A stretch of 64,000 bases of DNA, taken from the NCBI GenBank assembly GCA_905250125.1, contig CAJNOL010001296.1, forward strand, positions 1-64,000. Direction: 5' to 3'. A model generated the notes under the pieces. It made no database searches. It saw nothing but the letters and a program-made list of their open reading frames with translations, and had not been told where the DNA came from. The stretch is from Rotaria sordida. Lineage: Eukaryota > Rotifera > Eurotatoria > Philodinida > Philodinidae. Position numbers and translations under genes: made by a program. Of this stretch, positions 25,230 to 36,683 are shown in pieces (the stretch's first letter is position 1; each line of letters begins with the position of its first letter).

Positions 25230-26684
25230 TTCTACACATATGTATCTATAGTAAACTTCAGGAAAAATTGTGGACCTTAATAGAACTATTTACTTTGCAG
25301 TGGCACACACATATAAAATAATTCAAAATATACCAATGATCACACACGCTATAAAGCTCTTCTTATGAAAATATGGGTCATGATATATTTTGACAGGAAA
25401 GTATCAAAATTCATAATTTTTAGATTCTGATTTTTTGAAAATCCTATGCTCTAAAGATTTTGCATTTGAACAATTGAGACTATTTGATTTCAGAATAGAT
25501 GTAGAAGCGGGTTTGGCAAACACATCTATGCTCATGCCCTCAGTTCTATTTCAACAGATCTTCTTATGTTTAGTAACTAGTGAATTCATTAGAATTGTAG
25601 TATAGATTGTTTTGAGCAGCATTGATGGATAGTCAATCTACGAGTCAAAGAAACATTATTACGGTCTGTGACGTGGGTTGAAATAGAAGAGTTCATTGCT
25701 CTCGCTATATACTTCAGCATTCATCAAGAAGTGTTTTGTACAAAAAGATACTTAAAAATCCTCCGTTCTTCCGTCACGCAATAGAAAACTTTGCGTTTCA
25801 TTTATTTCTATAAGCTTTAATTAAACAAAGTTTTTTTTCGAAAATCAAAATGATTTTGAGGATTTAGGAAGCGATTGTTAAATGTTTTGAATATCTAGAA
25901 ATACTGTTAAGATTTTTAGCCTCAAATTCGTGAATGCTGATGTAAATATACTAAATCAAGCTTCAGTTTTTCGAGAAATTAATTAATTAACGGTGAGTCT
26001 TCTATTATATCCGGCACATTATTCCTCTAAGGCTTGAGGAGAACGTTTAGTTCGATTAGTATCTATGTTACCAACACAGCCCTAGCTACATGGATCATTA
26101 TGACACTTGGAAGTTTTGGCAATTCTATCCATCATGATCTTTAGCGGAATGCTCCAAAATTTCTCGCTAATCCATCACGATGCTAACCAAAGTCATTCAT
26201 ATAGATTCACTTACCAGTCAATCACAAAAGTGATCCACAACACAGTAAAATAATACGGCCAAACAGGACAAATACAAAACTTAGAATGAATATAATATAT
26301 GAAGTTAAGGCAAAATAAATAATTACTCTTTTCAATTTGAGAAAAAAAAGAACAGAGTTATTCATCGTGACTCATGATACCATTAAGAGAAACACTGGAG
26401 AACTATAATACAGTAAGAAAACATCATACATAAAAGAAAATAATTGCTGCACATAAATACTAGGTAAAATAAATAATTACCAATATTTTAAATTCATCAT
26501 AATTCATGTTTCTTAAGATAAATATAGGAGAACAAAAAACACTATGGGACACCATCGAATACAAAAAAATCAACAATTATGGTATACTGCGAGAAAGAAA
26601 AACAAATTTTCGATCTGCCATTAGCAGGACATGGCATATAAGAAAAAAAATGCAACAAAATACATAGTTTTCTATGTTCGAATT
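25230..26684. other. Intergenic, AT-rich
   Basis: No gene recognised. A phrase near GGTAAAATAAATAATTAC appears twice (about 26305 and 26462), a weak direct repeat. Confidence 0.35.
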
Positions 26685-26899
26685 ACGGATGTCTATGACG
26701 ATAGCGTCGCGACTGGTTTTTTAGGAAGATATTTCAATTCGCAGATCTTCAGTGTTTATATATATAATACTGTAATCTGGTCGATTAGCAGCAGCAGCAG
26801 CAGTTCTAGTTTAAACAAGTCATGGCCTTGAAAATCGAAACACTTTTTTGAATACCATTGCGGCAGCGGCAGATTCTCACCTGCGATGGACATCTATGG
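26685..26899. mobile_element. GC-rich MITE, family A, copy 6
   Basis: The left end is CGGATGTCTATGACGATAGC and the right end CTGCGATGGACATCTATGG. The interior has TTAGCAGCAGCAGCAGCAG, GTTCTAGTTTAAAC, GAATACCATTGCGGCAGC. It is shorter than the other full copies, about 215 bp. It lies 520 bp upstream of the M20 gene. Confidence 0.7.
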
Positions 26900-27420
26900 T
26901 CCAAATCTTGTTGTCCTTAATGTGAAGTAAAGTGTAGGCGTGTTTGCAATTGACATTCACAATTTTGTCTATTTCAATGTCGTCGATCGGCGATAGTATA
27001 CGACTTGTTCGATCATTTTTCTAGGTGGCTTTGAATCTTAAAAATGTTGAGCCTAATGAAGCTGTAACCACTAATCTGCCATACATGATCATCATTTCAT
27101 AACAGGCAAATTCTTAAATAGGATTAGTAAGAATGAATTCATACAAATTAAACACGCTTGTTGGTTCAATAATATTCATTTACTCAAGTTCAAAAGATAG
27201 AAAATATTTTCTACTAAACGTCCAACAGATGAGAGCTTGTGTATTTGCAAATTTCAATATTGATAAAAGAAACTACAATGATAATAATTATTATTATTTT
27301 TCTTCTCTCGACGAGGTTCGTCAAATGTCAACATAGATTAGATAAGAATTAAACTTATGCTGTTTGACTTTTTTTTTTGTATTCATTTCTATATTCTACT
27401 AATTTTCATTAGAAAGAAAA

Positions 27421-28590
27421 ATGAATGATATATTACTTATGCAAGAAGAATTAGTTGCAATTCGTCAAGATATTCATGCTCATCCAGAAATGGCCATGGA
27501 AGAAGTACGAACATCAACTCTTGTTGCTTCGAAACTCAAACAATGGGGTTTAACAGTTACAGAAGGTGTTGGTCAATTCGGTGTTGTTGGAACATTGAAA
27601 AGTCTTCAATCGGGTAATCGTTCTATTGGTCTTCGTGCTGATATGGATGCCTTACAACTTATTGAAAAATGTAATGTACCATATATTTCAACAAAACCTG
27701 GTACAATGCATGCTTGTGGTCATGATGGACATACGACTATGTTACTTGGTGCTGCAAAATATTTAGCTGAACATCGAGATTCATTTTGTGGAAATGTTCA
27801 GTTTATTTTTCAACCAGCCGAAGAAAGACTTCAAGGTGCAATTGCTATGATTAATGATGGTCTATTCGAACGATTTCCTGTTGATGCTATCTATGGCTTG
27901 CATAACTATTCAGGACAATTAGGAACATTTGCTATACGATCAGGTCCTTTGATGGCAGCATCCGATCGTTGGTTTGTTACATTTCGAGGTACTGGTGGAC
28001 ATGGTGGAGCTGCACCACATCTTGCAACTGATGTTACTATATTACAAGCACAATTTATTATGGCATTACAAACTATTGTTAGTCGAAATATTAATGCAGC
28101 TGATCTAGCAGTAATCAGTGTTGGTGCTATTCAAGGTGGTTCATTTGTATCACTTAGTGTCATGCCATCGGAAATACGTATTGGAGGTACGACACGAACT
28201 TTTACGGAATCTGTTCGTGATCTTATTGAACGACGTATTAATGAATTAGCAAATAATCTAGCGATGACTTTTGGATGTACGGCACATGTAGAATATAATC
28301 GAACTGGAACTGCACTTATTAATCATAATGAACAAACACAACGAGCAATTAAAGCTGCTGAATCAGTTGCCGGTACGACAAATGTCAATAAGAATACAGA
28401 ACCTTTTATGGGTAGTGAAGATTTTGCTTTCATGCTTTTAAAACGACCTGGTGCTTTTATTTTTATGGGTATTAATGATGAAAAAGTATCGGTCAAATTA
28501 CATTCACCTGATTATAATTTTAATGATGATGCAATTCCATTCGGTGTTGCTTATTGGATAAATCTTGTCCAGCAAGAACTCAATATTTAA
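27421..28590 (+). CDS. M20D metallo-amidohydrolase (hippurate hydrolase/IAA-amino acid hydrolase type)
   Basis: A cytosolic zinc or manganese hydrolase that removes an acyl group from N-acyl amino acids such as hippurate-like conjugates. The single open frame gives 389 aa, the usual length for bacterial HipO/AmhX enzymes, with no introns. Visible motifs: RQDIHAHPEMAMEE at the N-terminus, the metal-binding HACGHDGH at residues 97-104, FQPAEE at 130-135, GLHN at about 159-162, the dimerisation-domain GTGGHGG, and a C-terminal KLHSPDY carrying the last ligand. All expected ligands are present, so it should be active. The ATG fits the family N-terminus. It is preceded by an acceptor-like CATTAG 8 bp upstream, so a non-coding 5' exon is possible. 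The sequence style is bacterial, and with the lack of introns this suggests horizontal acquisition (inference). Confidence 0.93.
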   Translation: MNDILLMQEELVAIRQDIHAHPEMAMEEVRTSTLVASKLKQWGLTVTEGVGQFGVVGTLKSLQSGNRSIGLRADMDALQLIEKCNVPYISTKPGTMHACGHDGHTTMLLGAAKYLAEHRDSFCGNVQFIFQPAEERLQGAIAMINDGLFERFPVDAIYGLHNYSGQLGTFAIRSGPLMAASDRWFVTFRGTGGHGGAAPHLATDVTILQAQFIMALQTIVSRNINAADLAVISVGAIQGGSFVSLSVMPSEIRIGGTTRTFTESVRDLIERRINELANNLAMTFGCTAHVEYNRTGTALINHNEQTQRAIKAAESVAGTTNVNKNTEPFMGSEDFAFMLLKRPGAFIFMGINDEKVSVKLHSPDYNFNDDAIPFGVAYWINLVQQELNI

Positions 28591-29195
28591 TTCTATATTT
28601 ACTTTTCTTTTTCGCTGATAATATTTCACAATAGTTCATATGACTATTGAAAACAACAGAACTTATCTTTAATATCAGGAACTATTGAATGTTTGCTACA
28701 AACTGTCGAGGGTCATCATACACAGTAACGGGAAGGAAGGAGGTGGGTATGAGTGTTTATCTGCTCTTCAGCTATAGCCACACCTACAGTTACTACGTGA
28801 TTAGTAGACACCTGCGGGGGGGGGGGGGGAACTCCGAAACCCGATTATGACTCTGTCGAGTTGGAGTCAAAATTATAATCATCTCTGATGAATTTTTACT
28901 TTTTCATATTAATAGACAATACTTGTCACGACAAAAAAACTCACATGAATCATTTTTTGACTATATCATTCGAAAGATCGACTATATAAAAAAATATAAT
29001 GTCATTTAATGTAGCAGTCCTATTATTGATTTGCACATGTTCTAAATTAAACAATAAAATATAATGTTCGAGGTCATCATTCGTTTTCGATAAAGAATTT
29101 CGGAGAATTGAAATTCGAGTCACAAAAATAAAAATTCTCGGAGTCGGATTTCGGAATAAAAAAACCTGACTCAACACATCTCTAGTGATTAGGAA

Positions 29196-29250
29196 TGTAA
29201 CGAGACTAGAGCCCGTTGGATCCAAAAATTTTGAACCCGATCGGGACTGA
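29196..29250. mobile_element. Family B TIR element, fragment
   Basis: Reads ACTAGAGCCCGTTGGATCC followed by AAAAATTTTGAACCCGATC, the terminal sequence of family B (see 46630-46837). Only one end is present. Confidence 0.45.
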
Positions 29251-29814
29251 TAGTCTCGGTTAGACATCAGACATAATCTTTGCAACTCACGAACACAACT
29301 GTAATCGTAACTAATTTTGCGACTGGGACCTTGGTCATGATCATTTTTTAATCTGAACATCTTACGACTATTTTTTAATTTGATCAGAGATTTAAACTTG
29401 AAAGTTCTACTTTTCAATTGACTAAAAAATGATAGCATTCAAGATCGAATTTTTGCATGCAGTACTTTCTTATTTCATATGAGGGAGTATACTATTAAGT
29501 GATTTATATAAAAATTAATGGTATTGAAGTGAACCCGAACTTGATATACATATATATTGTTCTTCTCGATTTTTAGAAGAATTATTACTTGAAATTAATT
29601 GTAACATACATTCTGTAATCAAAAAGATATTATTGTTCTGATCCTGTGTTTCGGTATTTTTTCTTATCACACCAGCTAGTCATTATCTGGTTATTCTTGT
29701 CAATAGAAACACTTTTTTTCTCTTTCTCGTAGAGAAGAGTCTAGCAAGAATAAATTGTTTACTTGCTTGCTTGTGTGTCTGCACTTCACTGATTGGTTGG
29801 AGAACAAAAGGAAT

Positions 29815-30035
29815 AATTATCTCAAGAACTTGATCAAAGGTAATTGAGGGTGAGGAATCCGAATCCGAGATCAGTTTTAATTTATTAATTTTTGTTTTAA
29901 AAACTTGACCAAAGGTAATGGAGAACGGAGAATCCGAATCTGAGGTCAGTTTCACTTTTCCTTTGCTACTGTTTTTAGTAAATCTTTTGTCTAGAAAAAT
30001 TGATCAAAGGCTATTGAAGGTAAAAAACCAGAACC
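29815..30035. repeat. Three diverged units of a 70-115 bp repeat
   Basis: TTGATCAAAGGTAATTGAGG, TTGACCAAAGGTAATGGAG and TTGATCAAAGGCTATTGAAG each precede a GAATCCGAATCYGAG-type phrase. The same unit occurs in the inverted element at 44729-45343. The two sites therefore share an ancestral mobile or satellite sequence. Confidence 0.6.
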
Positions 30036-30554
30036 TATGATTAGTTTCTGTTAACAATATAGCAAGATAACGAGTAGCAAGATTTACGAAATATTTCTTA
30101 CGGAAGAAAGTCTGTAGAGCTAAGATATGGGCAATAGTTAAATGTGTAAATAGATATCATGCGTAGAAATAGATGGTTCCCGGTGCTAGAACGTAATAAC
30201 TGGTAGTTGTCGTTCTCAAGAGAAACTGCAGATGAAAACCATCTGCCTGACAACAAGGCTGGAAGTGGATGGGTGTGGATAATGAGAACATCTACACCCA
30301 CACTCACACCCTAGTTTGTTGAGAGATCAGAAACAACATGTCTACGAGAAAGAGCTGAGCAAGTCCGCAGACGAGCATTACTTGTTTTTTTAGTAACTCA
30401 TGGTTATGACCGTGATTAAAAACATTGATCACGCCGATGTCTAATCTTTCTTCCGGTGCGTGCCTATGTGTAATGATGAACTTCGGCGATTTGCGTCGCG
30501 AGTTGTGGCAATCTTTTATATAAAACTTCATATCAGTAATTTACAAAAAAAAAA

Positions 30555-32105
30555 TTAAATTAACATAAATTCTTCTGGATAATCCGATGAATAATTATCT
30601 AACCATAATGGAATAGAAGTTTTTTTTTGTGCTTGTTTTTGTTTCCAAATATATTCTATACGTTGTTTAATTAATTGTTTTTTTTCTTCTGTTATTTGAA
30701 ATTTTGTATGATTTATATTTAAATTTAAACTTATATAATTTCTCATACCATGTACTCTTCCACGATTATGATATGGTCCTATTTTTAATTGTCGACTATT
30801 AAATATACCAGAAGCCATACTAAATGTACTTAATGCATTTATTAAAATATCATCACGTAATAAACGATTAAATGTTTCAGATGTTCGACCATTTAAAAAA
30901 AATGATATATGACAACGTGTTTCAGGTAAAATTTCTTTTAAACTTATAAGTATATCATGAAAATCATCTATTCGACCTTCACTATAAATTGTTATCAAAT
31001 ATTTATTTTGTATTTGAATAGGTAATGCATTAATTAGAAAAATTAGTAAAGGTGCATAAGCTGAATTTGCTATATAACGATATAGGTCACCCGATATAAT
31101 CCGACCTTGATTATCACGTTTTACAACATCACCATGACGTATATGTACACCAATTAATAAAACATCATGTATATTAATTGATGAACATTGAATATCTAGT
31201 TGAGAATTAGTATTGATTGTATTAGTTGATGTAATATATTGAAAATAATCAATTGGTTGATAATTAGATAAAATAGGAATACCTGACCAAACACCTTTAT
31301 ATTTATTATATAATTTTCGATGTTGTAACCACCAACGAATTTCAAAAACTACGCCAATTTCCATAAGTGATGATGTAATAGTAAATGTTCGACTAGAATA
31401 AAATGTAAAACCAACATTCGAAAGATTATTTATAAAATGATTGAATCGTGTTTTAAAAAATGATTTAATTGTAAATGGTTGTTTACCATGATGATGTTGA
31501 TCAAATGTTTGATTTGCTATTAAATCATATTGAAATATATTTCGTTTAATAGATGAATTTTCTGGACATAAATTATAAGCTGAATATGGAATTTCCCAAT
31601 CAAAAAATTGCCAATATTTTTCTCTTTCAATATTTTTTTCATCATCTGTATGTTCAGCAATCCAATCAAGATGTATTAATGTTAAATTTAATTTATATGC
31701 TATATTAAGTACACCTAAATACCACATTAATTTAGATCCAGTACCATGAAATGTATGAGAACCTATAGCATTATTTAATAATAAATAACGACCATGTTCA
31801 CAATCAATTGTTGGATGATATGTTAATAACATTGAAAATTTTCTTTTTAATTTAGAAAAATAACGATTAAGTGCTTGTTCAATATCAGGTAAACATGGTG
31901 TATCATCTAACATACAATTACCTAATAAATCATATGAAGAAGATGAATATAAATTATTTGAATGTATTGATATTATTTTAACAAAGAAAAGTAACCAAAT
32001 TATACAACTGAAAATAAATAAAAATATACAACAAATACGAATATTTCGTTTGGATAGAAATCGAAGACAATTATATAATAGATGTTTTATAGAATAGGTA
32101 TGCAT
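30555..32105 (-). CDS. Fucosyltransferase-like type II membrane glycosyltransferase
   Basis: A single uninterrupted frame gives 516 aa. A short basic N-terminus is followed by a membrane anchor at about residues 24-46 (CCIFLFIFSCIIWLLFFV), then a lumenal stem and a large catalytic region: the layout of a Golgi type II transferase. The segment HGTGSKLMWYLGVLNIAYKL (about 120-139) resembles the GxGSxL donor-region motif of sugar transferases. VHIRHGD at about 320-326 matches the HxRxGD element of the alpha-1,2/alpha-1,6 and O-fucosyltransferase superfamily that binds GDP-fucose. Transfer of fucose to a glycan is therefore the best guess. The specific linkage, and whether it belongs to GT11, GT23 or a divergent group, cannot be decided. 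No introns and very AT-rich third positions. Confidence 0.65.
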   Translation of the reverse strand: MHTYSIKHLLYNCLRFLSKRNIRICCIFLFIFSCIIWLLFFVKIISIHSNNLYSSSSYDLLGNCMLDDTPCLPDIEQALNRYFSKLKRKFSMLLTYHPTIDCEHGRYLLLNNAIGSHTFHGTGSKLMWYLGVLNIAYKLNLTLIHLDWIAEHTDDEKNIEREKYWQFFDWEIPYSAYNLCPENSSIKRNIFQYDLIANQTFDQHHHGKQPFTIKSFFKTRFNHFINNLSNVGFTFYSSRTFTITSSLMEIGVVFEIRWWLQHRKLYNKYKGVWSGIPILSNYQPIDYFQYITSTNTINTNSQLDIQCSSINIHDVLLIGVHIRHGDVVKRDNQGRIISGDLYRYIANSAYAPLLIFLINALPIQIQNKYLITIYSEGRIDDFHDILISLKEILPETRCHISFFLNGRTSETFNRLLRDDILINALSTFSMASGIFNSRQLKIGPYHNRGRVHGMRNYISLNLNINHTKFQITEEKKQLIKQRIEYIWKQKQAQKKTSIPLWLDNYSSDYPEEFMLI

Positions 32106-32177
32106 ATTCTAAAATACACCAAAAAAATATTTCATTTATTAAATTATTCACTTAAAAATATTATTGACTCATTACTA

Positions 32178-32222
32178 GAGTCCATCGAGTGTCGAGAAAT
32201 TTTTGAACCCGATAAGCTCTAC
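32178..32222. mobile_element. Family B TIR element, fragment
   Basis: CTAGAGTCCATCGAGTG followed by AAATTTTTGAACCCGATAAG, a short palindromic remnant of family B, starting about 70 bp upstream of the fucosyltransferase-like start codon. Confidence 0.45.
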
Positions 32223-32336
32223 TCTCACCAGATAATTAGAGAATAAAACAGGATATTCAAAAAAAAAACAACATGCAAAATTCTAAAGACGATTGTTTGA
32301 TGGAGAAAGTTGCACTCAAATGATTGAAGACTTAAC

Positions 32337-32490
32337 GAATCTGATCGATTAGCAGCAGCAGTTCTAGTTTAAACCAGTTACAGCCTTGGAAATCAAAACA
32401 TTTTTTTGAATACAATTGCGGCGGTGGCAACGTTTTTTTAATAACAAGTCGCGGCAGTGGTAGATTCTCTGCTGCGATGGACATGTCTGG
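32337..32490. mobile_element. GC-rich MITE, family A, copy 7 (left end lost)
   Basis: The family right half only: TTAGCAGCAGCAGTTCTAG, GAATACAATTGCGGCGGTGG, AACAAGTCGCGGCAGTGG and the end CTGCGATGGACATGTCTGG. Confidence 0.65.
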
Positions 32491-33034
32491 TGGACACAAC
32501 ATGAATGCTTTAATGAAAGAATCATCCTTAAACCATATTAGATTTGAGAGAAGAAATTCTGAAATAAATTTTCTCTATCAACTTTTACATTTATTGTTTA
32601 TTATAAAAATAAAATAAAATTTCGTTCCAGAAAACCATACAAACATAAAAAGAAAAGAGCAAAGAGGGTGTGAGTGTGGGTGTTATCCTAATAATTCCAC
32701 TATCACCCACACCCATACCCTACATTAGTAGTAGAATTTAAAAATTAGATTTATTTCGAGTATTAACACTAGATCAATGTTTCATTATTTATAATCTTTG
32801 GTTAAATATAATAATGTCGCACAATATCAAATACGACTTGGGTTTTTCAGTTTCAACTTAGACAATCTTCACTAACAACATATTCATCTTGCGAGCATGC
32901 GATCGCTCGGGCGGAACAATGAGACAAGCGCAACTACCCCGCACCGGTCATGCTCGCAAAATTTCAAAGCGGGGCGAGCGCACCAGTATGAGTCATACTC
33001 CACCTGAAGATGTGAGCGATGCACATCAGATCTC

Positions 33035-33352
33035 GAAACAGGCAGTCCGGTCCAGCACAACGAAATATTTTATCAGGTCGCCTGGCCGGATGATTTTATT
33101 CTTTTTTGACATAACTTTTTCTGAGATTTGGCTCACCCCCCGGAGGGGGGAGGTGGATAGGGGAAAGCTTCTCCACACTACTCCCTCCCTTGGTCATTAC
33201 TTTTTATAAGAACCGAAAAATATAGAATAACTGTCTGTTGAGAAAAAAAATCTTTGTAAACGAAGTTTCTTTCGGGCTGGATGAGTCTAAACAATGCTAG
33301 GACCACTTTGGGCCATAAAAAAGTGACCCAATTTTGAGGTCTGGTGCACATT
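33035..33352 (-). mobile_element. Family E short TIR element, copy 2
   Basis: In reverse complement this follows the 15645-15893 copy block by block: CCAGACCTCAAAATTGGG end, TTTACAAAGATTTTTTTTC, AAAAAGTAATGACCAAGG, CTTTCCCC, AATAAAATCATCCGGCC and GCTGGACCGGACTGCC near the other end. A CCCCCCGGAGGGGGG palindrome (33137-33151) is extra. The 106-codon frame 32889-33209 partly overlaps it and is not called. Confidence 0.6.
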
Positions 33353-33395
33353 TCTGTATCTTATACTGCATGTTTACAACTAAAATAAGATGATC

Positions 33396-33416
33396 GTATA
33401 TATATATATATATATA
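33396..33416. repeat. TA dinucleotide microsatellite
   Basis: About ten TA units. Confidence 0.85.
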
Positions 33417-34851
33417 CACAGCATGATCATGTTATTTTTGACAGTTTGCTGTATTTATACAAAACCTTGGATATTTCTTATTTTGATATTGTTGAACAGA
33501 GCATGATTTACTCTATTGAACTATAGTTTTTTTTTGATTTTATTTATTTTACATCTTCAAAAATCTGATAAATTGTGAGAGAACTACTGAAACGAAACTT
33601 TTGCACGATTACATTTCAATAACAGTAAGCTCAATAATAATGAACAATTGCTTTAGATGGAAGAGACCCATTATACTTTCTCGTACTAAAAATATTAAAC
33701 AAAATGGATTCAAAATTGAGGAGAAAAATGACCTTTTTACTGTTAAAATTTGTGTACTTTTGTAATTGTGAAAAATCAAGTTTATCACATTTTTCATAAA
33801 AATTCATCCGTAAGATCGAATGTAAATCTAATCAAAAATATATAAATCGATAGAGGAATCAATGTTCTATTTCAACTGTATATCAAAGAAAAAAAGTTTA
33901 GCGCTTAAAAAACCAAAATATGTTTGAAGAAAAGTCAAAATTCATATATGAAAAATAATTCAGGAACACATTTCTCGGGAAAATCACTCAAGTTTATATT
34001 AAAGATAAAGCACCACAAACCCAATACAAAATTCATAACGTTCGGTAGAGAAAACTACAGTCTATTATTCTATATAAAAATTAAAAAATTTCAATGTTCC
34101 AGGAAATAGTAAAAAAATGGTCTAAAAATTATTGAATGCAAAAATCGTTGATACCAATTTTCTAAACGTATCAAATTTTTGAACAAAATGAAAACTATAT
34201 GATTCGATAGAGTAATCGATACTCTATTCAACTATATCAGAATGACAAACTTCTAAGATTTTGTATAAATACAACAAACTGAACAAACCTATTAAAAATA
34301 ATGTGATCATACTGTACATCTTGTTGCTATTGTATATGAGCATATTCATTTATAAATAGGACGACAAATAAGTTAGATCGGTAATCTGTTCCATCTCTTT
34401 ATGTAACTTAAACAAACATCTCTATACTCTCGATGTCTATCCTATAGATGTAACATATCAGAAAACTTACAAAACGAAAAAAATTTTTGGTTTTTTTCAA
34501 AAAGAGAATAACGAAAATCTTCAAAAATTTCTAGGAAAAAAAACGAAGTGCAGAGTAAAAATTTTTATCGTTTATGAGAGATCAGATCACGAGCTACTTT
34601 CCCCTACATTTATCTTAGTTTCAGTCATTCTGATGAAAAGTGATTTTTGTGAGGAGTGGCCTAAATTGAAATATTTAGTAGTTAATGTATGTCAAGTATA
34701 GAGAAAAAAAACACCTACATCTGTTGATTGCATCTGATAGCATGCAACGCGAAATATAAATACGACTTGTTTACGTTGCATTGTTAAAGCTTGTCGTATT
34801 CGGCTGTCACCATATTGTTTCATTCGAATAGAGGGATTTTCAATAGAACCC
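33417..34851. other. Intergenic, AT-rich
   Basis: No gene or clear repeat recognised; short open frames lack motifs. Confidence 0.35.
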
Positions 34852-35003
34852 ATTGGGCTCAGAAATTCCTAAACTTGATAGGCCCCACCCACAAAAGATC
34901 AATCAATTAGGTGCGAATTCAACAATTGTGATCGATCTAGTCTGAACCCAAAAAAATTTTATCGACTGGATCCAACAAATTCTTAGACTCGATGAGCTCT
35001 TTA
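34852..35003. mobile_element. Family B TIR element, near complete
   Basis: It starts ATAGAACCCATTGGGCTC and ends ACTCGATGAGCTCTTTAG, inverted copies of the family B terminus. The internal AAAGATCAATCAATTAGG and CCAACAAATTCTTAGAC blocks are shared with 50347-50456. Confidence 0.6.
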
Positions 35004-35942
35004 GTTTCCAGTCAGACAAACAATTTTTAAAAAAAAGTTGTAAAAATTTATGTGATTTTTATGTGTTCGATTGTTGAATTAAGTGTTTCTATTTGACTAA
35101 ATGAAAATTATCTGTGCAGCGCTACTCATGTAATTTTTTTTTCTTAGTTGATAATAGATCAAATTTCTCTGTATGATATGAAAAATGATACTTTGTAATA
35201 ATGTTTGAGTATTTCATCCTTCTGAAAAAGAAAAAGTTTGAATGAACTTCTAAAACTAATAAAAAAAAATTCAGCCTATTTAATGGAATCGATACGAAGA
35301 TATTTCACTATTTATGGGTCATTTTCTACAATTTGACGTGGTCCTAATGACTATATATCATCGTGCTCATACATGTGTATGTGTGACAAATGAGGAGAGG
35401 GATGATTTGTTTGCAGTACTGTCTGTAATTTCGCGTTATCGGCAGTATATACTAATGACATACCGAATGGCAAGCAGTCGAAATTTTGAAATATTCGCTC
35501 TGTTACAATTTCTAGCTTCTCGATATCATACACTCGAAAATTGTATGTCCTATGGGCTACTCAAACATATTTCAACCTTTCGGCACTCATTGAACTTTCA
35601 AGAGGAAACCTATTAAATGAATTATACTAATTTTTCGAGCTTTGACTAATCAGGAGAAAAAAAAACTCATATCGAAAGAATGATTGTAGAAATAAACTTA
35701 ACACAATATCAAGTTTGACCGTTGAGTCTAGTTTTTGAATATATTTAGTTGAGCATCGAAATGACCTAATATCGAGTTTTCGGTCTATCATAAAATGGAA
35801 CTTCGGAGAGTCGCTATAGAATTTTGATGTCCATCAGAAGCTAAAACCGATGCATCGTAATGCCTATCGAATGACCGATTGAGTAATGCTAAAATAGATT
35901 TAGATAAAAATATAAAACCAAAGACGATTACTAGATTTTGAC
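35004..35942. other. Intergenic
   Basis: No gene recognised. A 100-codon plus frame (35314-35616) has no motif or splice context and is not called. Confidence 0.35.
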
Positions 35943-36249
35943 CAAACAACAGGACATATACAGATTTGCAAAAGGAAAACTTCTGGGTATTATCAAGTTC
36001 TATTACATACCATAGAGATGTTGATAAATGACGCCACTTTCGCTGTGTTTGGCCATAGTTACGGCGAAAGTAGCGCTATCTATCAAGATCTCCTTTGCGT
36101 ACCATTGTAATATTGATAGATAGCGCCACCTTCGCCGTAACTCTAGCAAAACATAGCGAAAGTAGCGCCATCTATTAACATATCTATCGTATGTAATAGA
36201 ACTTGATAATACATAGAAGTCATTCACCTACATATGTCCTGTTGTTTGT
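35943..36249. mobile_element. Palindromic MITE with CAAACAACAGGACATAT termini
   Basis: About 307 bp. The left end CAAACAACAGGACATAT is repeated inverted at the right end (ATATGTCCTGTTGTTTG). The inner halves are also inverted: TATCAAGTTCTATTACATAC mirrors GTATGTAATAGAACTTGATA, and GCGCTATCTATCAAGAT mirrors a similar phrase with GCGCCACCTTCGCCGTAAC. Nearly the whole element folds back, and no protein is encoded. Confidence 0.85.
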
Positions 36250-36521
36250 AAACATCTTTGGATAAAATTATTTTAACATTTGTTTACTAATAAGAACGTC
36301 AGTTAAATACAATAAATTTTGAATATTACTCTTTACCATATACATAGTTTTGGTGTAGTTCTGCTTAAGAGAGAAAGTCTCCGAAAGCTACAGAATAATC
36401 ATTCACTCATCAACTTTTTTTGTGTTTTTTTAGAAAAATATATTCTCACTTGGAAATTTTAATAGTATCGTCAGAGATGGAATCAGTACCGGTTACCCAT
36501 ACGCAAATTTCAGGCCGATTG

Positions 36522-36683
36522 GTCGAGCTCATCAAAATCCAAGGATTTTTGGACTTCGACGCTACTGACTCAAATTTGTTGGATGCGGTTGATCAAAATG
36601 TTTGAATTCGAACCAGATTGATCAATATCTTGTGGAAAAAGTCTACCGGGTTCCAAAAACTTCTGGATTCAGACTCTACATCA
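36522..36683. mobile_element. Family B-related element, degraded
   Basis: Contains GGTCGAGCTCATCAAAATCC, TTGGATGCGGTTGATCAAAA and GGGTTCCAAAAACTTCTGG, all family B internal phrases. Termini are not clean. Confidence 0.4.

Larger units (their letters stand above)
28591..30554. other. Intergenic with poly-G run and repeats
   Basis: No gene recognised. There is a run of about 13 G at 28817-28829. A partial family B element lies at 29196-29250 and a tandem repeat at 29815-30035 (separate entries). Open frames here, for example 28950-29438 minus, have no motif and overlap the repeats. Confidence 0.4.

Noticed and set aside
28950-29438. 162-codon minus-strand frame
   Set aside because: No motif, no splice context, and it contains part of a family B fragment.
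32889-33209. 106-codon plus-strand frame
   Set aside because: It overlaps a family E element matching 15645-15893 in reverse and has no protein features.
35314-35616. 100-codon plus-strand frame
   Set aside because: No recognisable domain and a strong antisense frame; composition not distinct from surroundings.
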